Source: Streptomyces sp. MNU76 (GTDB lineage Bacteria; Actinomycetota; Actinomycetes; Streptomycetales; Streptomycetaceae). Taken from it: 64,000 nucleotides of DNA. Location: assembly GCF_020982545.1 (NCBI RefSeq), contig NZ_JAJKLK010000030.1, forward strand, positions 338,812 to 402,811, given 5' to 3'. Each line of letters starts with the position of its first letter. The stretch's first letter is position 1. This document shows, piece after piece, positions 18,736 through 26,946 of the stretch. The notes below the pieces were generated by a model. It searched no databases. It had not been told where the DNA came from and worked only from the letters and a program-made list of their open reading frames with translations. The translations under genes were made by a program, and so were the position numbers.

Positions 18736-19915
18736 AGACGACCTCCCCAGCCGTACCCAGATCGGGGCAGGACGCCACTAGATCGTCGTCGCAGACCACT
18801 TCGATCTGGGGCTGCGCCTTCAGCGCCTCGCTGCGCTGCGCGAGGATCCTCATGTAGCTGCGGTTGGCTCGCAGCCGGTCGCGCGGAACGACCAGATACC
18901 CCTTGCGATACGCATGGGGGTCACCGGCACCCCAGTTCGGGAACGTCTTGATCCGGCGGGCCAGCAGGTAGGGACTGTGCCAGTCCTTCACGTCCACCCC
19001 GATGCTGTGGCCGCCGGGCCATACGGCCACCAGGTCCAGCGCGTCCAGCTTCGGATACAGCACCACCCGTGCTCCCCGCGCCGCCAGCCGCCGTGCGAGA
19101 TCCAGCTCCGGCCGCCCCGGCAGCGCCACGAACCTCACCAGCTCCGGCTCCAGCCGCCTAGCGCCGCGCGCCTGCACCCGGTCCGGCTCCGGGAGGTCGT
19201 GCCGCTGAGCGCACCGCCACACCCGGCACCGCACCCGGCCGTCCGCCCGCGGGACGATCCACTGCCCGCATCCGCCGCACACCGCCACACGCCCGCCGGC
19301 CGACGCCTCCGCCGTCACCGGCCCGTAGGACTCCTCCATCCAGGTCGCCCACTGCGGAACATCCAGCACCGCGTTCTTCGCCACCAGGAACTCCTCGGGC
19401 CCCAGCACCGCATGCTCGGTGACGAACAGCCGCCACTGCGCATACAACTCCGGCCGCCCCAGCAGGGCCGCCGTGTCCTTGATGTGCTTGACCAGCGCAC
19501 TCTCGTGGACCTCGGACACCACGTCCCTGGCCGCGACCGCCCACTCCAGACAGAACTCGCTCGGCTCCCCGCCGATCAGGAGCCGCTCCCCGCCCACCTG
19601 CGCATCTGGATCGAATTCCAGGGGCCAGGAGTCCAACGGCCGTTCGGCGCACCACACGCCCACCAGATCGGCCACGCCCACGGGAGGGGAGCTGCCTGCC
19701 CGCACGCACAAGGCGGCCAGCCGGTCCAGCCCCAGCTGCAGACTCCTGTCATAGGGGTGCTGAAGCCGGCGCACCCCTGCCCAGCCGCGCATTCCTACCA
19801 GTCCTGACGCCACCAGGCTCAGGACAACCTCGCCAGCACGGACCGCACTGGCCCGCCCGGAGTACACCGGGCCGAACTGTGTCAGACTCACCCGCCACAC
19901 GTTAAAGGCCCCCAC
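18725..19915 (-). CDS. REase component of the pPIWI-RE system
   Basis: 396 residues, first gene of the operon. A zinc-binding pattern (CGGCGQW…CRVWRC) sits near the middle. The C-terminal 110 residues hold a PD-(D/E)XK core: LDALDL at 290-295 and VDVKDW with Asp308 and Lys310. This matches the restriction-endonuclease-fold partner of pPIWI-RE proteins. It is expected to cut DNA in concert with the helicase and PIWI protein. The 3' end overlaps the helicase gene by 11 bases. The GTG at 19915 follows a non-coding stretch, so the operon promoter is probably between 19916 and about 20300. Confidence 0.87.
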   Translation of the reverse strand: MGAFNVWRVSLTQFGPVYSGRASAVRAGEVVLSLVASGLVGMRGWAGVRRLQHPYDRSLQLGLDRLAALCVRAGSSPPVGVADLVGVWCAERPLDSWPLEFDPDAQVGGERLLIGGEPSEFCLEWAVAARDVVSEVHESALVKHIKDTAALLGRPELYAQWRLFVTEHAVLGPEEFLVAKNAVLDVPQWATWMEESYGPVTAEASAGGRVAVCGGCGQWIVPRADGRVRCRVWRCAQRHDLPEPDRVQARGARRLEPELVRFVALPGRPELDLARRLAARGARVVLYPKLDALDLVAVWPGGHSIGVDVKDWHSPYLLARRIKTFPNWGAGDPHAYRKGYLVVPRDRLRANRSYMRILAQRSEALKAQPQIEVVCDDDLVASCPDLGTAGEVVCGP

Positions 19916-20494
19916 TGACAGTCACCGCGCAACTCATCAGTAACCCCCAGCGAGCAGCGACAACACCGAACGCACCCGCCCCGGTGGACCCCGTGCGGAA
20001 AGTCCCGTGGGTTGACGAAGAGAAATGCGTGCCCTCTTCCGCGTCCTCCTGCGGCACAAGAGCGGCCTGCCGCTGACCACCTACAACAAGGGCCGACTCC
20101 ACCTCACGGACAGGCGTGCGACCGCCTCGCCCAGGAAGCCCGCATGCCCAAGCCATGAGAGCTCGTCCGCAAGGCCGGTGACATGCCACAGGCGAAGGCC
20201 CGCCGTCTCAGTCGCTCGGCCGGAGCAAGACGGCGGGGCTCTCCCAGACGCGTAGATGTCCCGTACCTACTAAACACCAACGCCACGCCACTCTGCAGGC
20301 ACCAGCGAACTGTTCAACGACGCTGCCACCAGGGGCGTTTAGTCCGGAACATGTGAACTTATCCACGCTCCCCAGGCCTTGGATGAATCGTGTGACCAGT
20401 CCCACACTGCGAAGTGTCATCCTCACGGGGCTTTCCGCCGCAGTCCTTGGCCGGAGCACGGTGAAAGGCCCTCTCAGACACGGGAGTTCACGCC
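19916..20494. other. Intergenic region between pPIWI-RE operon and sigma-factor genes
   Basis: About 580 bp between divergent transcription units. Short frames exist on both strands but have no recognisable product or ribosome-binding site. It should contain the promoters for the pPIWI-RE operon (leftward) and the small membrane protein/sigma pair (rightward). No confident -35/-10 pair could be assigned by eye. Confidence 0.5.
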
Positions 20495-20728
20495 ATGCAT
20501 CATTCGCTGCGTCTGCCCACAGGCCGTTGCCGTCAGCCACTCTGTGGCGCGCTGGTCCCACGTCACGGCCAAGCGATCGTCCTGGTGGTCATCCTCCTGT
20601 TGACGGTCACAGTGTGTATCGCCGCGCCGAACCCTGCAGTTGCGGCCAGTACCGCAGCCGTTGTCCAAGCGGGAGCCGCCTTGTGGATGGCCTTGCGTCG
20701 CCCCAGTGCCTCGACGGCCGACAGCTGA
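20495..20728 (+). CDS. Small membrane protein coupled to sigma factor
   Basis: 77 residues, with a hydrophobic segment AIVLVVILLLTVTVCIAA (about 27-44) and a second weaker one near 50-68. Its TGA overlaps the ATG of the sigma-factor gene by one base (TGATG), which implies translational coupling. Small membrane proteins encoded beside ECF sigma factors can act as anti-sigma factors, but this one has no recognisable anti-sigma domain or long cytosolic part. The role is left open. Confidence 0.55.
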   Translation: MHHSLRLPTGRCRQPLCGALVPRHGQAIVLVVILLLTVTVCIAAPNPAVAASTAAVVQAGAALWMALRRPSASTADS

Positions 20729-21345
20729 TGCCAACGTCAGCATCGCCGGCTCCCCGCCCTCCGGGCGGTGAGCCGGCGCACGGCATCCAGAACATCGTGC
20801 AGTGTGTGGAGCGTGCCCAGGCGGGCGATGGCGTGGCGTTCGCTCAGCTCTACGCCGCCTACTGCGACACGGTGTACCGGTACGTCTACTACCGGGTCGG
20901 GGGCAAGCCAACCGCTGAGGACCTGACCAGCGAAGTGTTCGTCCGCGCGTACGCGCGCTTGGATACGTTCACCTGGCGGGGGCGGGATTTCGGGGCCTGG
21001 TTGGTCACCATTGCCCGCAATCTTGTGGCCGACCACTTCGCCTCAGCGCGCTTCAGACTGGAGGTGACGACCGGCGAGCTCTTGGACGGCAACGAGGTCG
21101 AGCGGAGCTCCGAAGACATGGCCGTCGAAGCCTTGCGCGACCGCGGACTGGCCGAAGCGCTCAGCAGGCTTCCCCTTCGCATGCGGCAGGTCACGTGGCT
21201 GTGGACACTCGGCGTGCCGACGGCCCATATCGCGCAGCAGCTGGGCATCAGCCCCAGCACGGTCCGGGTCCACCTCTTCCAAGCGCGTCAGCGCCTTGCC
21301 GCTGACCCTCTCGTAGTCCAGATCGCCGGCCCCGCAAGATCCTGA
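20728..21345 (+). CDS. ECF sigma factor, BldN-like
   Basis: 206 residues from ATG 20728. Region 2 is clear: FAQLYAAYCDTVYRYVYYRV, then TAEDLTSEVFVRAYARL, and DFGAWLVTIARNLVADHF. The segment up to about residue 140, including RFRLEVTTGELLDGNEVERS, is very close to Streptomyces BldN as I remember it. Region 4 is more divergent but keeps the helix-turn-helix (HIAQQLGISPSTVRVHLFQARQRL). The upstream in-frame extension to 20353 is rejected because the small coupled gene occupies it. A paralogue of a developmental sigma factor inside a defence island is notable; it may control genes of the island. Confidence 0.85.
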   Translation: MPTSASPAPRPPGGEPAHGIQNIVQCVERAQAGDGVAFAQLYAAYCDTVYRYVYYRVGGKPTAEDLTSEVFVRAYARLDTFTWRGRDFGAWLVTIARNLVADHFASARFRLEVTTGELLDGNEVERSSEDMAVEALRDRGLAEALSRLPLRMRQVTWLWTLGVPTAHIAQQLGISPSTVRVHLFQARQRLAADPLVVQIAGPARS

Positions 21346-21372
21346 CCACGCTGCCCCCTTCAACGTGCCGGC

Positions 21373-22397
21373 CTACAACTCGGATGCCTGCCTCGCCTCA
21401 TCAGCGACCCGGAACCCAGGCACATGACACGCTGATGGCACCGAGGACTCAGCTGCCGACGGCCGATCTCCCCCGGGAGCCGGCCGGGCCGCCGAAGTCC
21501 CTTCGGAATCGGCGAACTCACGGGACATCGCCATGCGCGTCAGGAGCAGCCGCAGCCGGTCGGCCCGCCCCGGCTCCCACGCCGGAAGCAGTGCCCCCGA
21601 CGCCGGGTCGAGCTGGCCGCGCCACTGCGCGACGCGGTCTCGCACCGATGTCTGCCACCCGTCCCAATCGGCTCCCGGCCGGCTGCTGACCACCGACAGC
21701 CGCAACGGGCACCCCCGCGCCTGCAGCCGGCGCGTCAGAGCCGACACCTGATCCTCCGTCCAGGCCAGCACCCGCCGACCCTCCAGCGCGCGCTCCAGCA
21801 CCGCCACCCCCTCACGCGGCGCGCACGCACCCACCGGAACCCCGCAGCCGCGTGCCCCGGCGAACCGCACCACGATGTCGACCAGGCAGCTGCCCTTCCC
21901 GTCAACCGCCGTCACCCGGGTCGCCGCCCAGGGCGTGCCCGCCCCGACGCAGTCAGGCCCCTCCACCCCCACCCACACACCACCGCGAGCCGGGGGTCAT
22001 CCAGCAACCCTTGTGCCCACCGGGCCAATTGCCCACGCCGCTCACCCAACGACGCCTGGAAAGCGGCCACTTCCCGCATCCGCCGGCACATCGGGCACAA
22101 CCCCCGCCCGTCGCGGGCGACGAGGGGACGGTCGCAACAGGCATTACACCCCTCGCACACATGCGTCTCCTGCGTACGCCGGCCTGCCGCGACCTCCAGC
22201 TGTCGCGCGGACGCGGCAGTCGGTCGGCTGGCCTCCACCCGGTACAGCGCCACCACTGCGCGACGCCCGCCGCGGTAGGTGCGCACATGGGCCCCCGCCC
22301 GGCCGACCGGCTCCCGGGGGAGATCAGCCGTCAGCAGCTGAGTCCTCGAGGCCATGAACCACGGCACCTGCTCCCAGTCCTCGTACCGCACCGTCAT
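21373..22397 (-). pseudogene. Zinc-ribbon hypothetical protein, frameshifted
   Basis: The start is ATG 22397, with GGAGGG seven to nine bases upstream. The first 140 residues contain a zinc-ribbon-like CEGCNACC…GLCPMC. The frame is lost near 21980, where the minus strand reads GGTGGTGTGTGGGTGG. Removing two bases of the GT run joins it to the second frame (VEGPDCVGAGTPWAATRV…), which continues to 21373. I infer one gene of about 340 codons broken by a dinucleotide insertion. The N-terminal coding segment is also present as an inverted repeat at the 3' end (see the repeat entry). No function is assigned. Confidence 0.55.
21434..22353. repeat. Inverted repeat pair, about 50 bp, flanking the zinc-ribbon gene
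   Basis: Bases 21434-21483 on the plus strand match the complement of 22304-22353 at roughly 46 of 50 positions. Both arms read ATGGC…GAGGACTCAGCTGC…. Both arms encode the same start of a protein (MA(P/S)RTQL(P/L)TADLPREP). The arms are about 820 bp apart and point inward. The right arm is the true gene start; the left is a stray copy. Confidence 0.7.
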
Positions 22398-22517
22398 GCC
22401 CAACCCTCCAAATATTCACAATCCGTGATGGCCCGGCTGGGAGTGAAGGTATCCCTCAATGAGAGCTGAAGCAACTGTGTGATGTTGGCGCTGAGCAGCG
22501 CTTTTAAAGTTTGAAAA

Positions 22518-23111
22518 CTAAGAATCTGCCTCTTGCTGGCAGATCCCCCACTCCAGCCCCGCCCGCAGAAAATCACCCACCGTCACAACCTGATCCGCCA
22601 ATCGCTCGTACTCAGCCAACCTCTCCTGCGCACCCCGATCTCGCCCCGCCCGGGAGACCACAACTCCCGGATGCCGATCCCGCCAGTCCCGCAACGCGGC
22701 CACCGCCCCGCCCGAGACCGACCAGCACCCCGCCGACACCTGACGTGCCGTCACCACAGGAAGCCGAAACGACACAGCCTCCGGATACCCGCCGTCCCGA
22801 GCCCCCGGCCACCGCCCCATCTGCCCCGCTCCGTCCTCGACATCCGGCCACTCCCTCAGCCACTGGCGCACCGCCAACTCGTGACGCACCCCGTACAAGG
22901 CCAACGAGTCAACCGTGTCCAGCAGCCAACCCCCCTCACGCAACCGCGCCACCTCCGCGCGGCGCCCCGCCCGCACCGCCTCGGCCTCACGTCGGGGCAG
23001 ACCCGCAACACTCCACCGGGCATCACGCATCAGCTCCCGCCGCCGCGCGCGATGACGCGCCACCACCGCCTCCAGGCGGGACCTCGTCCCCCGGGGCACC
23101 TTCACCGTCAT
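22518..23111 (-). CDS. Hypothetical basic protein
   Basis: 197 residues from ATG 23111, chosen because the longer frame adds a non-Streptomyces-like Cys/Arg stretch. The N-terminal third is strongly basic and helical (RSRLEAVVARHRARRREL). The C-terminal third is helical and ends in DFLRAGLEWGICQQEADS. No family, signal peptide or membrane segment was recognised. It lies directly upstream of the zinc-ribbon gene on the same strand, separated by about 120 bp of lower-GC DNA. Confidence 0.6.
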   Translation of the reverse strand: MTVKVPRGTRSRLEAVVARHRARRRELMRDARWSVAGLPRREAEAVRAGRRAEVARLREGGWLLDTVDSLALYGVRHELAVRQWLREWPDVEDGAGQMGRWPGARDGGYPEAVSFRLPVVTARQVSAGCWSVSGGAVAALRDWRDRHPGVVVSRAGRDRGAQERLAEYERLADQVVTVGDFLRAGLEWGICQQEADS

Positions 23112-23145
23112 CGACGTCAAACCCTCGTCAGCCACATCCCCACAC

Positions 23146-23553
23146 CTACAGCAACACGGCCCCGACACGCCGACTCCACAGCGAACCCGCGTCACGCGTG
23201 CCGGGCCCCTCGACCACAAGCCGCCAGCGCATCGCCCCTGGGGCCGTCACGACCTCGCATAGGGTCACACTGATAAAAAGCCAGTGAAATCCTTCCGAGA
23301 ATTCATACTTAGAGTAAGTTAAACGACTCGCAAATGCGAGGTCGGACGAATGTGACTCGCTCATAATTGGGCCGGAAGACGCCCCTGAATAATCCGCTGC
23401 GTGGCTGAAGCGACCGGCGGAACCGGCGGGGCCCCGCCGCCGGATGTCACGGCCCGCATCGAAGATGACGACCGCACGGTCCGTTGCCGTGATCCGGACC
23501 GTGCGACAGGGGGACTCAGCGAGAAAGGCCGTGGCCTGACTGGTGGATGACAC
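23146..23553 (-). CDS. Doubtful small open frame
   Basis: 135 codons. The first 55 residues (for example TVRITATDRAVVIFDAGRDI) have plausible composition, but the rest is translated from lower-GC DNA with unusual codons. It may be a real short protein, the start of a truncated gene, or chance. No homologue was recognised. Confidence 0.25.
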   Translation of the reverse strand: MSSTSQATAFLAESPCRTVRITATDRAVVIFDAGRDIRRRGPAGSAGRFSHAADYSGASSGPIMSESHSSDLAFASRLTYSKYEFSEGFHWLFISVTLCEVVTAPGAMRWRLVVEGPGTRDAGSLWSRRVGAVLL

Positions 23554-23616
23554 CTCATCTGCTACCCGTCATCCCCTACGGCTTGACCGAGCACGAACGG
23601 AGCCCGGGCGGCGCCG

Positions 23617-23951
23617 TCACCCTCCCCGCCGGCTTTGGAGCCGCCGGCCCGGATCAGGACCTGGGCAGCGGCAGGCTTGGCGGGTGCGGGTGCGGGTGCG
23701 GGTGCGGGTGCGGGTGCGGGTGCGGGTGCGGGTGCGGGTGCGGGTGCGCAGATGCTGCTCGCCGTCGTAGATGCGCAGCGTGAACGTCTCCGGCTCGGGC
23801 CGGTCCGCCTCGCCATACGCGGACAGCACCCGCTCGACTCGCTCCCACCGCCGCCCCAGCGCACCTCCCACCGGCCTTCGACGAGAGCGAGCGCGGCCGC
23901 AGAGCCGGTCGCCACATCGACCAGATACACGGCGCCATCGACGGTCGTCAT
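23617..23951 (-). pseudogene. Decayed small gene running into a hexanucleotide repeat
   Basis: Read from ATG 23951, the first 30 residues look coding (VDGAVYLVDVATGSAAALAL). The convincing continuation, VLSAYGEADRPEPETFTLRI, is in a different frame, so a frameshift near 23870 is inferred. That second frame then enters the repeat at 23681-23749 and codes a run of Arg-Thr pairs; the other frames give Ala-Pro or His-Pro runs. No family was recognised. Confidence 0.35.
23681..23749. repeat. Hexanucleotide tandem repeat (GGGTGC)n
   Basis: About 11.5 perfect head-to-tail copies of a 6-bp unit, GGGTGC on the plus strand. Because the unit is a multiple of three, copy-number change keeps the frame. 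Arrays this regular are prone to slippage, so the copy number in the assembly may be wrong. Confidence 0.95.
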
Positions 23952-23998
23952 CTGCGCAACCGGCACAGCGCACTGACGGAACCCTGGTCGACACCTGA

Positions 23999-24145
23999 GC
24001 TGAGTCGGAGACTCGTCGGCAGTATGCGGCGGCTTTGCCGAGGATCTCGTCGGCGGTCCTCGTGCAGACGTTGTCGTTCCAGTCGGCGAGCCAGTCGCGG
24101 ACGGCGCGTTCTAGGGCTTGGACGGAACGGTGGATACCTCGTCTC
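23999..24145 (-). pseudogene. IS630-family transposase C-terminal relic
   Basis: The minus strand reads RGIHRSVQALERAVRDWLADW, then NDNVCTRTADEILGKAAAYC, which is the C-terminal signature of IS630-type transposases (normally …PFVWTKTADEIL). An in-frame stop lies a few codons before it and no other part of the transposase is present. Confidence 0.6.
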
Positions 24146-24267
24146 CGTTATGGGTGCGGGCAGGGAGGCGGTCGAAAGCGAGCCGTACAGGGTCCTGCGC
24201 CGGGGTGCCTCGACTTCAGGAAAGAGGTGCGGCAGGGCTTGGTTGAGGCCGGTTCGAGGACTGTAGT

Positions 24268-26817
24268 TCAGTGCCTTGACCGCACGTCGATCAGCTCGGT
24301 GACGGTGGGACGGGGCCCTTTCGTCCAGCTGTCCTCGATGGCCTGAGTGACCGTTGAGATGGTGTCCTTCGCCCAGGCTCTTGCGCTGGTGGCAAGGACG
24401 ATCTCGTTGGCGCTGAGGAGCTGTGCCGCGTGGACGAGCCGGGCCGCCGCCTCCCGGGTGCCTTTCCTGGCTTTGAGGGTGTTGTTGGACTTTGCCTCGC
24501 CGATGACGATTCGTCCGTCGATGATCAGGCAGAGATCGAGTTCGATGGCACCCTCGGCGTCAGTGATCTTCAGTTCGGGTGACCACAACACCGACATCGT
24601 GTTCTGCTGGAGTAGCCGGGTGGCCAGCAGGGGGACGTCACCATTCTGTAGAAGGAGGTCCCGCACCACCTGGTCGAGGGAGTAGTACCAGTGGGGTTCT
24701 GGATCGTTGCTGTACCAGCGGCCGCGGACCAGTGGGCTGGTGTGACCGCATGCTTCGCAGTCGAAGGCTGCCCCGACCTGTTCGATGCGGTAGAAGGCTT
24801 CGAAGCGGCACCGGGCGCAGTTGAGGATCAGGCCGCGGCGCAGGACGTTTGTGGTCAGCAGCCGATCCACGAGGTCGCGGGCGGGGCCGAACGTGCTGTC
24901 CCCAAGGGTCTTTTCGATGTCTTCCAGTGCGACGTAGCCGATGCCGCGGATGGCGTAGCCGGCCCCGTAGTCACCGTCCCGTTTCTTCCCGGTAGGGAGG
25001 AAGGAGTCGAGCACTTTGCGTGCCGGTCCGCGCAGGTCTGCCGCAAGAGCCTCGGGCGAGCCCCACATCTCCGCTGCGATGGCGGCGCGTAGGCCTGCGT
25101 CAGAGCGTTCCACGGTGGCGTCGTGCGCGCGGGCGAGTTCTTCAAACACGCGGTCTGCGGAAGGGAAATGGAGCAGAGGACGAGTGTGTCTGTCTTCTGG
25201 TGTGGCGAATCCCATGTTCGCGGAGATGAACGAGACCGAGTGCCGGGCCGTTCGCGCGATGGTCTCGGGGAACCCATTCGTCTCCTGAACAAGACATGAG
25301 CCGGGGAGGGCAGCATGTGCGGGGAGGTTGTGGTCGGGAAGCCATACGTCGACGTACCAGTGCAGGTCTGCCCCGAGATGGGCTGCGGCTTGCGGTTCGG
25401 GCAGCTGAAGTGACGTAAGAAGTGAAGTGCTTCCGTTTTCGCGGCTGGTCGGGACTCTCTGGGAAATCCGGCGCGCCTCCGGGTCGGCGAGAAGAGCGAT
25501 GCCCTGGTATCCAGCGAGAGCCGCAGGGGTGACAGCTTCAGCTTTCCGGACGTTGAAGGGCACCTGTGGCCCGTCGCCGACACGCATGGTCATGCCAGTG
25601 AACGGAGCATTCAGCTCAGTTGCCAGGTTCTGCAGATCCTCGGGGGAGAGACTGACGCTGGTCAGAAGGATGGGCGGCCTGTGCTGGTCTCCCACAGAGT
25701 AAAAGGACCACAGGGCGCCTCTGACCGCTCGGACGAGCGGATGGTTGTTCGCGAGCAGGCGGGAGGGCATCCACACCGACTGCTGGTAGAGGCGGTCACA
25801 CAACTGAGCCAGGGCGTGGTCGTCGGCGGTGTCGCCCACGACCCAGACGATGGGCGAGGACGTGTCGATGCGGGTCAGCCGCTTGGTCCAGGCTTCGGAG
25901 CGGGTGAAGGGGACGCATGCCATGAACTCGTCGGCTGTCAGGGTGTCCGACGGGCCGCCACCGGTCGCAGAGCGGTAGCGGCTTGCCAGCCTCCAGCCCG
26001 TTGCGGGCCGACCGGTGATGGCCAGATGTACGAGTGCCGGCAGGTCCTCTTCCTCCACCGGCAGCTCCACGATGTCAAGCGCGTCCCGGGCGTGCGGGTG
26101 CACGGCGCCGATGCGGGACTCCACCATCAGCGCGAGAGCAGGATCCACGCCAGCCAGGTCGAGCGTGAGCAGAGGCTTGCCCGGCAGTGTGGGAACGGTC
26201 GCCAGCCTTCCCCGCGACGTTCCGCCGTGTTCCACGTGCAGGACGTCTCCCGCTTCGAACCGCTGCTGCGCATGGCGCACCACGCTTTTGAAGGGAGTGC
26301 ACCAGTCGTTGACCTGAGCGGCAAGCCCTTCCGCTCCCGGGGCCGGAAGCGGCATCGGGCTCAGGCGCTGCCACACCGTGTCGGTGTCCTCGTCCTGCCC
26401 TCCGAACCGGGCGACCATCGTGTCGACCACCGACGGATCCACGACCGCCAAGTCGCTCAGCGCCAGCTGCAGCAGTGCGATGTGGTCGGGATCGTGCAGA
26501 CGCAGTAACGGCAGCAGGACATCGGCCACCGTTGCCTGGGCGGACGGCATGCCGTGCACCGGCAGCACGACGGCGGCTGCTCCGCCCCAGACCCGGGAGG
26601 CGGCGGCCACCGCGCCACGCGCCATCGGGATCCAGCTGTCCAGGGTGTAGTAGGCCAAGGCGAGCCGCGGCGCCCGCAGCCGGACATTGACCGGTCGGTA
26701 TTGCGTCGTTGCCACTGCCTCTCCGTTCATGAGCCCGTCAGGTAGATCCTTCCGCAGACGCTGAGCAACGGGACGATGTTTGGATTTCTCGGCAGCGAAC
26801 CGCTTGACGTACTCCAC
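24268..26817 (-). CDS. Large protein with zinc ribbon and C-terminal PD-(D/E)XK nuclease motif
   Basis: 849 residues. The first 650 show no recognised domain; the composition is that of a mixed globular protein. Around 670-700 a four-Cys zinc ribbon appears (NCARCRF…DCEACGH). The C-terminal 90 residues hold a likely nuclease core, ELDLCLIIDGRIVIGEAKSN (Asp761, Glu774, Lys776). The gene starts 129 bp after gajB on the same strand, so it could be co-transcribed with Gabija or be an independent defence gene. The architecture, with the nuclease at the extreme C-terminus after a zinc ribbon, is not one I can match to a named system. A defence role is inferred from the nuclease motif and the neighbours. 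Confidence 0.7.
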   Translation of the reverse strand: MEYVKRFAAEKSKHRPVAQRLRKDLPDGLMNGEAVATTQYRPVNVRLRAPRLALAYYTLDSWIPMARGAVAAASRVWGGAAAVVLPVHGMPSAQATVADVLLPLLRLHDPDHIALLQLALSDLAVVDPSVVDTMVARFGGQDEDTDTVWQRLSPMPLPAPGAEGLAAQVNDWCTPFKSVVRHAQQRFEAGDVLHVEHGGTSRGRLATVPTLPGKPLLTLDLAGVDPALALMVESRIGAVHPHARDALDIVELPVEEEDLPALVHLAITGRPATGWRLASRYRSATGGGPSDTLTADEFMACVPFTRSEAWTKRLTRIDTSSPIVWVVGDTADDHALAQLCDRLYQQSVWMPSRLLANNHPLVRAVRGALWSFYSVGDQHRPPILLTSVSLSPEDLQNLATELNAPFTGMTMRVGDGPQVPFNVRKAEAVTPAALAGYQGIALLADPEARRISQRVPTSRENGSTSLLTSLQLPEPQAAAHLGADLHWYVDVWLPDHNLPAHAALPGSCLVQETNGFPETIARTARHSVSFISANMGFATPEDRHTRPLLHFPSADRVFEELARAHDATVERSDAGLRAAIAAEMWGSPEALAADLRGPARKVLDSFLPTGKKRDGDYGAGYAIRGIGYVALEDIEKTLGDSTFGPARDLVDRLLTTNVLRRGLILNCARCRFEAFYRIEQVGAAFDCEACGHTSPLVRGRWYSNDPEPHWYYSLDQVVRDLLLQNGDVPLLATRLLQQNTMSVLWSPELKITDAEGAIELDLCLIIDGRIVIGEAKSNNTLKARKGTREAAARLVHAAQLLSANEIVLATSARAWAKDTISTVTQAIEDSWTKGPRPTVTELIDVRSRH

Positions 26818-26946
26818 TCACGTCGGCTGCGGGGGCCACATCAGGCAATGCCCTGAACCCTGACCCGGCGACGGACGGGGCCGCGTGGCTCTCGTTGCCT
26901 CGCCAACAGGCAGGGTCCGGCACGCATGCGGCTTGCCGGGCAGTGG

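Noticed and set aside
23681..23749. CRISPR-like tandem repeat
   Set aside because: The unit is only 6 bp with no spacers and no cas genes nearby; it is a simple hexanucleotide array.
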